DNA of 64,000 bases. Source: Pedobacter yonginensis (lineage in GTDB: Bacteria; Bacteroidota; Bacteroidia; Sphingobacteriales; Sphingobacteriaceae). A program made the position numbers and the translations under genes. The notes beneath the pieces were generated by a model. It was given only the letters and a program-made list of their open reading frames with translations, was not told where the DNA came from and searched no databases. The stretch covers positions 62,001 to 126,000 of the forward strand of contig NZ_QGNZ01000001.1 of the NCBI RefSeq assembly GCF_003173595.1. The letters run 5' to 3'. Of this stretch, positions 52,925 through 59,650 are shown piece after piece (position 1 is the first letter of the stretch; every line of letters begins with the position of its first letter).

Positions 52925-53277
52925 TAACGAACAATCTCAGTTTTCTTAATTTCCTTACCCTCAAAAAAATGTAAAACAGCCTCATATATCTGTTTTACTT
53001 TTTCACTATTGTCTTTTTGGTAGTTTGATAAGAAAACGTCAAATGTGGCTAATTTAAATTCGGGCCAGGTATGGATTGATAAATGTGATTCAGTTAAACA
53101 AATTACGGCTGTAAAGCCACCACCAGCAAAATTATGATAAACCTCACCAACTTTTTCCAAACCATTATCAATGATTAAATTGTTGAAGAGTGTCTTGCAA
53201 TCATTAAAAGAAGAAAGTTGTTCGTTACAATCAGAAGTGAACTCTGATAAAATGTGTAACCCCGGATTATAGTTCAT
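52924..53277 (-). CDS. speD: S-adenosylmethionine decarboxylase proenzyme, with Ser in place of the catalytic Cys
   Basis: Protein of 117 residues from the ATG at 53275-53277 (MNYNPGLHILSEF, the normal family start). A longer frame from 53337 adds 20 unrelated residues. The self-cleavage site is E63-S64 in TESHLSIHTWPE, where S64 should become the pyruvoyl group, and the processing histidine is H69. The position of the usual catalytic Cys in the phrase DVFTCG reads DVFLSN, so it is Ser84 (codon TCA). The product, decarboxylated AdoMet, would supply the aminopropyltransferase in the same operon. A -7 box TAATTTTG at 53296-53303 (minus) suggests this is the first gene of the operon. Confidence 0.88.
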   Translation of the reverse strand: MNYNPGLHILSEFTSDCNEQLSSFNDCKTLFNNLIIDNGLEKVGEVYHNFAGGGFTAVICLTESHLSIHTWPEFKLATFDVFLSNYQKDNSEKVKQIYEAVLHFFEGKEIKKTEIVR

Positions 53278-53295
53278 TTGAGCGTTTTGTAAACT

Positions 53296-53303
53296 CAAAA
53301 TTA
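53296..53303 (-). promoter_or_regulatory. -7 box TAATTTTG of the speD operon
   Basis: Exact TAnnTTTG match on the minus strand, 18 bases before the speD ATG at 53277. It lies inside the 60 extra bases of the longer frame, so it supports the shorter start. No good -33 TTG was found. Confidence 0.5.
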
Positions 53304-53348
53304 TAAATTTTTTTAAACCATAAAAGATTTGGAACAATAAATTTATCG

Positions 53349-53732
53349 TTAATCAGCTACAAAGTAATCGTCATCCTCGCTTTCTAATGGAATGTACAAT
53401 CTTTCCCATTCATCACCTTCTAATAGCTCCCAACTATGGCCAGGGCCCATTGTATCATCGGCGATTAATATGATGCCAGGTTCTATGATAAAGGTATTGC
53501 CATTGCTTACTGTAAATTTCAGTTTGCCTTTTAAAGTAATTACGTACTGCCTGCGGGGAGCAGGATGTTGGCTATTTTGTAGAGAAACATCTGTTTGCGC
53601 AAAAAAGTAGTTGGCGTTGATGTGTTGTTTAATGGGTAGTCGTCCGATTTCAAAATCGCATTTTTCCGCTTCAACATTAATTAAACGGATGGCTCTTAAA
53701 TAATTTTTGGCTTCGGCTTGATTGCTATTCAT
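53349..53732 (-). CDS. Cupin-domain protein
   Basis: Small cytosolic beta-barrel protein of 127 residues. The cupin region is residues 45-115 with the phrases VITLKGKLKFTVSNG and FIIEPGIILIADD. The usual metal histidines are largely absent, so it may bind a ligand without metal. It lies on the same strand before speD but the speD promoter box separates them, so membership of the operon is uncertain. Confidence 0.78.
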   Translation of the reverse strand: MNSNQAEAKNYLRAIRLINVEAEKCDFEIGRLPIKQHINANYFFAQTDVSLQNSQHPAPRRQYVITLKGKLKFTVSNGNTFIIEPGIILIADDTMGPGHSWELLEGDEWERLYIPLESEDDDYFVAD

Positions 53733-53757
53733 TACTTTTAATCGGGTATCGGCGGGT

Positions 53758-54237
53758 TTAAAATTTTAATTCGGCTTGCCCTTTTTGGGCAACATCACGT
53801 TCATGTTGTAACAGCCATTGCTTGCGCCATAAGCCACCGGCATAGCCAACTAATTTTCCGTTGCTGCCAATTACGCGGTGGCAGGGGATAACAATAGCGA
53901 TACTGTTTTTGCCGTTTGCGGAAGCAATTGCTCTGATGGCTAGAGGATTATGTTCAGAAAATTTCGCATAGGATGTAGTTTCTCCGTAGGGAATTCTAGT
54001 TAAGTTTTGCCATACCCCTTGCTGGAAATCAGTTCCTTTTTGTTTTATTGGGAAATTAAATTCTTGTAAAGTTCCTGCGAAGTAGCCATTCAGTTGGTCT
54101 GCAACATTTTTGGTTAAGGCACTTTCTGTTAAATCTTCGATATTCTTCTCTGTAAAAGTAACTTCAGTTACAAAATCATCATCAGCTAAGATGGTTAACT
54201 TGCCAAGGGGTGTTTCTAAAACGGAAGCATAGGTCAT
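53758..54237 (-). CDS. ogt: Methylated-DNA-protein cysteine methyltransferase
   Basis: Protein of 159 residues with the alkyl-acceptor motif IPCHRVIG near residue 122 and the upstream helix-turn-helix (FQQGVWQNLTRIPYGETTSY). It removes O6-methylguanine damage by self-methylation. Alone, with no Ada domain. It ends 25 bases before the cupin gene on the same strand. Confidence 0.95.
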   Translation of the reverse strand: MTYASVLETPLGKLTILADDDFVTEVTFTEKNIEDLTESALTKNVADQLNGYFAGTLQEFNFPIKQKGTDFQQGVWQNLTRIPYGETTSYAKFSEHNPLAIRAIASANGKNSIAIVIPCHRVIGSNGKLVGYAGGLWRKQWLLQHERDVAQKGQAELKF

Positions 54238-54405
54238 ACGGTAAAAGCTATTGTATAATGAGGTTACAAGAAAAACAAATTTTAGTTACCCATGAAACTA
54301 TTTTATTAAAGAAGCTCTTCTGCATTACGATTAACCTATACCGAGAACTTTGTGCAAAATTACAACAATCCAACAAATTACACTCGCATTATTTATCAAT
54401 AAAAG

Positions 54406-54413
54406 TATCTTTG
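54406..54413 (+). promoter_or_regulatory. -7 box TATCTTTG of ccmB
   Basis: Exact TAnnTTTG match with five bases between its G and the ATG at 54419. Confidence 0.7.
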
Positions 54414-54418
54414 CGGTT

Positions 54419-55090
54419 ATGCAACTGGCCAAAGAGGTTAAATATTTAATCCAGAAAGAAGTCGTTTTAGAATGGCGTTCAAAATACACCATAAACGGTG
54501 TTTTGCTTTATGTTGTATCTACAATTTTTACCTGTTACTTGTCTTTTGTTAGTCTTGGAAAGGATGATAAATTAGTTTGGAACGCTTTATTTTGGATCAT
54601 CATGCTATTTGCTTCTATCAATGGCGTTTCTAAAAGTTTTTTACAGGAAACTAAGGGTCAGCAATTGTATAGTTATATTTTAGCTAGCCCAGCTGCGGTT
54701 TTAATTTCCAAAACGGTTTATAACATCTTATTAATGTTAGTGTTAACTACTGTAGCACTTGGGTTTTATACCTTGGTTTTTAATGATTATTCTCCACCCG
54801 ATTTACTATTGTATTATGTGGCGGTAATTATTGGGAGCATTAGTTTTTCAACGGTATTTACGATGGTTTCGGCAATAGCCAGTAAGGCTGGAAATGGTGG
54901 CATGTTAATGGCGATTTTAAGTTTCCCGATTATCATTCCTGTATTGATATTACTGATTAAGTTAGCAAAAAATGCAGTTGATGGTTTACCTTGGGAAAAT
55001 AGTTATGATGAGATTGCCATGCTTTTAGTGGTTAATGTAATCACCGTTGCAACCTCTTTATTGTTATTTCCATACCTTTGGAGAGATTGA
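54419..55090 (+). CDS. ccmB: Haem exporter permease CcmB
   Basis: Protein of 223 residues, six membrane segments, from the ATG at 54419 (MQLAKEVKYLIQKEVVLEWR). The longer open frame begins inside the promoter region and is rejected. CcmB is the ABC permease that, with CcmA and CcmC, loads haem onto CcmE. No ccmA lies in the window. Promoter box 54406-54413. Confidence 0.88.
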   Translation: MQLAKEVKYLIQKEVVLEWRSKYTINGVLLYVVSTIFTCYLSFVSLGKDDKLVWNALFWIIMLFASINGVSKSFLQETKGQQLYSYILASPAAVLISKTVYNILLMLVLTTVALGFYTLVFNDYSPPDLLLYYVAVIIGSISFSTVFTMVSAIASKAGNGGMLMAILSFPIIIPVLILLIKLAKNAVDGLPWENSYDEIAMLLVVNVITVATSLLLFPYLWRD

Positions 55091-55209
55091 TTTGATGGGT
55101 TAATGAGCTAAGTCAATTAGCTAATGCGTTAATTAGCTGATTAGCTAATGGGTTAATGAGCTAATGGGTTAATTAGCTAATCAGCTAATGAGTTAATTAG
55201 CTAATTGTT
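55091..55209 (+). repeat. Octamer tandem repeat between ccmB and ccmC
   Basis: About 13 units of 8 bases, mainly TAGCTAAT, GGGTTAAT, GAGCTAAT and GAGTTAAT. The unit belongs to the same KAGnnAAT family as the arrays at 14.96-15.38 kb. It starts straight after the ccmB stop and separates two genes that otherwise read as one operon. Confidence 0.88.
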
Positions 55210-55230
55210 AAATTGAATAACTATATATGT

Positions 55231-55893
55231 ATGAATAAAACTTGGTGGAAAATTTTGGCTTCGGTATTGGTTATTTACACTGCTATTGCGGGTTTGCTTC
55301 TTGGTGTACCACACCTCGCCATTTTAAATGAAACAATCAGAAATTTATATTTCCATGTTCCAATGTGGTTTGCCATGATTGTATTGTTTTCAATTTCTGT
55401 TTTTTATAGTGTAAAATCGCTAAGTACAAAAAGTGAAATAGATGACATTAAAGCCGTTGAAAGTGTAAACGCTGGAATCATATTCGGGATTTTAGGTTTA
55501 ATTACAGGCGCCTTTTGGGCCAAATATACTTGGGGACAGTTTTGGAGTTTCGATCCTAAACAGAATTTTGCTGCCATTTCGATATTGCTGTACTTCGCTT
55601 ATTTAATTCTTCGCAATGCGATAGATGAAGAACAGAAAAGAGCCAAAATATCAGCCATTTACAATATTTTCGCCTTCCCGATGATGGTTGTTTTACTCTT
55701 TGTATTGCCACGATTGAAAGATTCTCTACATCCAGGAAATGGTGGAAATCCTGGCTTTAACAGCTACGATTTAGATAGCCGTATGCGAATGGTTTTCTAC
55801 CCTGCATGCCTGGGCTGGATTTTAATTGGCTATTGGGTGTACACCATCCGTTTCAGAATACGTTCACTAGAAGTTAAACAGCAACAAAACTAA
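55231..55893 (+). CDS. ccmC: Cytochrome c maturation protein CcmC
   Basis: Protein of 220 residues with six membrane segments. The tryptophan-rich haem-handling motif TWGQFWSFDPKQNFAAIS is near residue 100, and histidines sit in LYFHVPMWF and near LHPGNGG. It presents haem to CcmE. I take the ATG at 55231; the TTG at 55213 lies in the repeat border and is less likely. Confidence 0.92.
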   Translation: MNKTWWKILASVLVIYTAIAGLLLGVPHLAILNETIRNLYFHVPMWFAMIVLFSISVFYSVKSLSTKSEIDDIKAVESVNAGIIFGILGLITGAFWAKYTWGQFWSFDPKQNFAAISILLYFAYLILRNAIDEEQKRAKISAIYNIFAFPMMVVLLFVLPRLKDSLHPGNGGNPGFNSYDLDSRMRMVFYPACLGWILIGYWVYTIRFRIRSLEVKQQQN

Positions 55894-55973
55894 AATTAAG
55901 TTTAGCTAAATTGATTTTACGAAGATTAAAATATCAAATCAAACTGCTTCATTATCTTTATACATAACATCAG

Positions 55974-56192
55974 ATGAAAAAAATACTTCTCTCTTTAATA
56001 TTCACAATGGTAGCGATGCAACTATTTGCGCAAGATAATGGCGTTGAAATGGCCGATGCTTTACGAAGTAATGGCAAAATTTACGTTGTGGTGGTTTGTA
56101 TAGTTATAATTCTGCTTGGTTTAATCGCTTATCTGTTCTCATTGGATAAAAGATTAAAAAAAATAGAAAAAGAAAACTTACCTAAAACCTAA
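55974..56192 (+). CDS. ccmD: CcmD-like small membrane protein
   Basis: Protein of 72 residues with a signal-like N-terminus (to FAQ, about residue 20), a membrane helix (about 36-56) and a lysine-rich tail (DKRLKKIEKE). The layout and position directly after ccmC fit the Bacteroidota CcmD family, which holds haem-CcmE release. A near-consensus -7 box TATCTTTA is at 55953-55960. Confidence 0.8.
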   Translation: MKKILLSLIFTMVAMQLFAQDNGVEMADALRSNGKIYVVVVCIVIILLGLIAYLFSLDKRLKKIEKENLPKT

Positions 56193-56325
56193 GTTTAAAC
56201 CGTTTAAAGCTATTTTAATCTCTAAAATCTATTGGTGTCGGCTTTACACTAAGTGTTTTTTCATTTGGATATATGCAGATTTTTTAGGCAATTTTGTGGC
56301 ATACTTAATTCATAAAAAATAAATA

Positions 56326-57747
56326 ATGGCTAATCTAGCAGACGAGAACAAGTTTTTTGCAGATGTATGCAAGAACTTTGACAGTGCGGCTCAATTCACC
56401 AACCACCCCGAAGGTTTATTGAACCAGATTAAAGCGTGTAACAGTGTGTATCGTTTCCAATTTCCAATCCGCCGTGGAAACGGTTTTGAAGTAATAGATG
56501 CTTGGCGTGTAGAACACTCGCATCACATGAGTCCGACAAAAGGCGGTATTCGTTACAGTGAAATGGTAAATGAAGATGAAGTTATGGCATTAGCAGCCTT
56601 AATGACATACAAATGTGCCATCGTAAATGTTCCCTTTGGTGGTGCTAAAGGTGGAATCAAAATTAACACCAAACAATATAGCGTTGCTGAGTTAGAAACC
56701 ATCACTCGCCGTTATACTACAGAATTAATTAAGAAAAATTTTATCGGTCCTGGTATTGATGTTCCTGCTCCAGATTATGGTTCTGGTGAGCGCGAAATGA
56801 GTTGGATTGCAGATACTTACATGACGATGAACCCTGGTCAGTTAGATGCCTTAGGTTGTGTAACAGGCAAGCCAATTGCATTACATGGTATCCGTGGACG
56901 CAAGGAAGCTACTGGGCGTGGTGTTGCTTATGCCGTACGCGAGTGTGTAGATGTTGCTGAAGATATGGCTAAAATTGGTTTGAAAGCTGGTTTGGGCGAT
57001 AAAAGAGTTATTGTACAAGGTTTAGGTAACGTGGGTTATCATTCTGCTAAATTCTTATCTGAGTTTGGCGCAACAATAGTTGGTCTTTGTGAGTATGAAG
57101 GTGCAATTTACAACCCAAATGGCTTAAATGTGGATGAGGTTTTTGCGCACCGTAAAAACACAGGTTCGATATTAGGTTTTCCTGGTGCTCAAGATTTTAA
57201 AAATTCGATGGAAGGTTTGGAGCAGGATTGTGATATCATTGTTCCAGCAGCGCTTGAAAATCAATTTACCGAACACAACATTCGCAACATTAAAGCAAAA
57301 ATTATTGCTGAAGGGGCCAACGGACCAACTACGCCAGAGGCAGAAGCAATTTTTACCGAAATGGGTGGAATCATTATTCCAGATATGTACTGTAACGCAG
57401 GTGGTGTTACGGTTTCTTATTTTGAATGGTTGAAAAACCTTTCTCACGTAGCATTTGGCCGTATGGAAAACCGTTACGCCGCCAATTCAAATGCGAATTT
57501 AATTGCAACATTGGAAAACCTAACGGGTAAAACCATTCTTCCAGAACACCGCTTAATGATTGTTAAAGGAGCTTCGGAAATGGAGTTGGTAAACTCAGGT
57601 TTAGAAGATACCATGATTCATTCTTACCACGAAATTCGTGAAACCAGAATGAATAAACCCGCCACACAAACACTAAGGACTGCTGCTTTTGTAAATTCTA
57701 TCGACAAAATTGCTGTTTCTTATATGAATTTGGGCGTTTGGCCTTAG
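56326..57747 (+). CDS. gdhA: Glu/Leu/Phe/Val dehydrogenase (glutamate dehydrogenase)
   Basis: Protein of 473 residues. The N-terminal domain has the substrate loop PFGGAKGGIKI, with the catalytic lysine region GGIRYSEM to TYKCAI. The C-terminal Rossmann domain has VQGLGNVGYHSAKFL and ends near ANGPTTPEA and GGVTVSYFEW. It should interconvert glutamate and 2-oxoglutarate. It interrupts the two groups of ccm genes and ends in a strong terminator. Confidence 0.94.
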   Translation: MANLADENKFFADVCKNFDSAAQFTNHPEGLLNQIKACNSVYRFQFPIRRGNGFEVIDAWRVEHSHHMSPTKGGIRYSEMVNEDEVMALAALMTYKCAIVNVPFGGAKGGIKINTKQYSVAELETITRRYTTELIKKNFIGPGIDVPAPDYGSGEREMSWIADTYMTMNPGQLDALGCVTGKPIALHGIRGRKEATGRGVAYAVRECVDVAEDMAKIGLKAGLGDKRVIVQGLGNVGYHSAKFLSEFGATIVGLCEYEGAIYNPNGLNVDEVFAHRKNTGSILGFPGAQDFKNSMEGLEQDCDIIVPAALENQFTEHNIRNIKAKIIAEGANGPTTPEAEAIFTEMGGIIIPDMYCNAGGVTVSYFEWLKNLSHVAFGRMENRYAANSNANLIATLENLTGKTILPEHRLMIVKGASEMELVNSGLEDTMIHSYHEIRETRMNKPATQTLRTAAFVNSIDKIAVSYMNLGVWP

Positions 57748-57774
57748 TAAGCTGAAAATTGAAAAACTAGGCTT

Positions 57775-57810
57775 AAAATCCTTGCAGATGTACATTTGCA
57801 GGGATTTTTT
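57775..57810 (+). terminator. Intrinsic terminator after glutamate dehydrogenase
   Basis: AAAATCC at 57775 pairs with GGATTTT ending at 57808, through TGCA/TGCA and ATG/CAT with two mismatched positions, then T-run to 57810. A long, well-formed stem. Confidence 0.92.
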
Positions 57811-57843
57811 GTTCGATGTCATCGTGTCCACGTGGTTGATTTA

Positions 57844-58148
57844 CAGACCATAAACCATAAACGCGACAGAAGTAACGGCCCCATTTTTTCACGAGGGCTA
57901 CAGCGTATGGCGGGGCTTCATCGGCCAAGTATTCCTGCCCGTTCGTTTCCAGAATAAGAAATAAAGATAGTTTTTTATTTTGGCCGATGCGGACAGATAA
58001 ATGAGGTGGCAGACCGTAAACCATAAACACGACAGAAGCGGCAGCCCCGTTTTTTCACGAGGGCTACAGCGTATGGCGGGGCTTCATCGGCCAAGCATTC
58101 CTGCCCCTTCGTTTCGAGAATAAGAGATAAATTGTTTTTGTCAATGCG
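57844..58148. repeat. Two direct copies of a roughly 140-bp GC-rich element
   Basis: Copy 1 is 57844-57992 and copy 2 is 58010-58148. The most conserved part, CACGAGGGCTACAGCGTATGG and what follows to CCTGCCC, is nearly identical. Each copy has a stem formed by GCCCC and GGGGC flanking a 30-base loop. The copies fill most of the 428-base gap 57748-58175 next to the terminator. Open frames across them share the words ADEAPPYAVALVKK because the DNA repeats, not because of a gene. Confidence 0.82.
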
Positions 58149-58175
58149 GCTACCTACCAATTCGTTCCGAATTAC

Positions 58176-59582
58176 TTATTTAAGGTTGGGAGGAATTACT
58201 TTTAAATTCAAATTTGGGTTCGAAAAACTGCCTAATCCACCTTCAGCTAAATTCAAGATTTGGATTAATGCATTTGCATTCTCGTTTGTGAAAGTCAATT
58301 CCGAGTTTACCTTGATCTTACCCTTTTCTTCAGCCCTCGCTCGAATTTCTACTATTTTGAATATGTTTAACTTACTTTTTAATAAATTAAATGGCTGTTG
58401 GTTAATTAGTTTAGTGAAATCTAGTTTGAAATAAAAGAAATCATTTGATGCTTCCTTTTTAACCGTTAAGCTTTTTGTTTTGAGGGTGCTCAATTGTATG
58501 TGGCCCTGGTTGGCTTTAAAGTAAAACGAAAACAAAGGTATTAAAGGTGCCTGGAGTTTGCCTGTGGCTGAATTTAGAAAACCATATTTTTCTAGATAAT
58601 TGGTAGTTGCTACCTCATCGGCATCCATATTAATGGCAAAATTGGGTACCATATTGTCTTGCAGAATCTTTTTTTCTACGCGCTCAAAATTATCATTGTA
58701 TTCGTAACCCACTACCGTATCAACCTGTTTGATAGCGTTTAGCCATTCCACGTCGATATAGTCTTTATAAAAATTTTTTAATAGGCTGGGAGAAAGGGTA
58801 GGCGCACTTCCTTTTTGAGCGCCATCTTTTAAATCCGCTTTGTATTTGGCATTTACCCAAAGGCTCATGGTACTTTCTGGGCTCAAAATGCGGTGCATGG
58901 GCTTTAATGCGGGCTCAATTGCTGTACTTGTAAATTCACTACCAAACTCAATCTTACCATCTGCAAAGTTCATTTTACTTATACTTTCCTTGTTTTGAAA
59001 ACTAACATGATCGGAAAGGTTGGTGAGTTGAGCAAAAGCACTTGTTCCAACTTTTACCCCATTCTTAGAATTTAAAACATCTGTTAAGTCATTTATTGTG
59101 ACATCTTTTCTTGGTGCAAAAGCTAAGGCAACGGCTTCACCATTGAAGCGTATAGACAGTGTAGAATCTCCTGATAGAAAATAACTAGCCGACTTTTTGC
59201 TTAGTTTTTTAGAAACTTCCTTTTCTACAAAGTGCTTAAATGTAACTGAGTCGCTTATTTTGAAGGTAGTAAAGAAGGTAGTTTTATCTTTTCCGTTAAG
59301 GCTATAGAGGTAAATGCTTGCTGGTATATCAAGCCCAGTTTTTAAATCGGTAATGTTTTGTTTAAGTTTTTTTTCATTCGATGCATCATATTCTTTCGAA
59401 TGTTTCAGATAACTTATTGCCAACGTTTTTAATAATTCATCAACATTAATTTTGATTACCGCAGTGGTATTGGATGGGATTAAAATGCGGTTCGCCTGGA
59501 TCTGTCGGTATTTAAAATAAGCAAAATAGGCAATCAGCAACAACATGATTAGTGTTGCTGATGCAATTAAGAATTTCTTCAT
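58176..59582 (-). CDS. DUF4836-like membrane-anchored protein
   Basis: Protein of 468 residues with an N-terminal membrane helix (about 3-24). The rest is a large extracytosolic beta-rich domain with no motif beyond repeated TxxTFK-type strands. The pattern of polar edges and the adjacent DUF4836 gene suggest a distant paralogue of the same Bacteroidota family. Function unknown. Confidence 0.65.
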   Translation of the reverse strand: MKKFLIASATLIMLLLIAYFAYFKYRQIQANRILIPSNTTAVIKINVDELLKTLAISYLKHSKEYDASNEKKLKQNITDLKTGLDIPASIYLYSLNGKDKTTFFTTFKISDSVTFKHFVEKEVSKKLSKKSASYFLSGDSTLSIRFNGEAVALAFAPRKDVTINDLTDVLNSKNGVKVGTSAFAQLTNLSDHVSFQNKESISKMNFADGKIEFGSEFTSTAIEPALKPMHRILSPESTMSLWVNAKYKADLKDGAQKGSAPTLSPSLLKNFYKDYIDVEWLNAIKQVDTVVGYEYNDNFERVEKKILQDNMVPNFAINMDADEVATTNYLEKYGFLNSATGKLQAPLIPLFSFYFKANQGHIQLSTLKTKSLTVKKEASNDFFYFKLDFTKLINQQPFNLLKSKLNIFKIVEIRARAEEKGKIKVNSELTFTNENANALIQILNLAEGGLGSFSNPNLNLKVIPPNLK

Positions 59583-59650
59583 TAGATTTTGTTATAGAAC
59601 TATTTTACCGCGGAAAAGCCGCTAGATAACAGCATTTCCGTGGTTAATGT

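Noticed and set aside
53278..53337. Longer SpeD start at 53337 with 20 extra residues
   Set aside because: The extra residues do not match the family and contain the -7 promoter box, so the ATG at 53277 is preferred.
57773..58160. Two minus-strand frames with similar protein words
   Set aside because: They result from the two DNA copies of the 140-bp element and one is broken by the terminator region.
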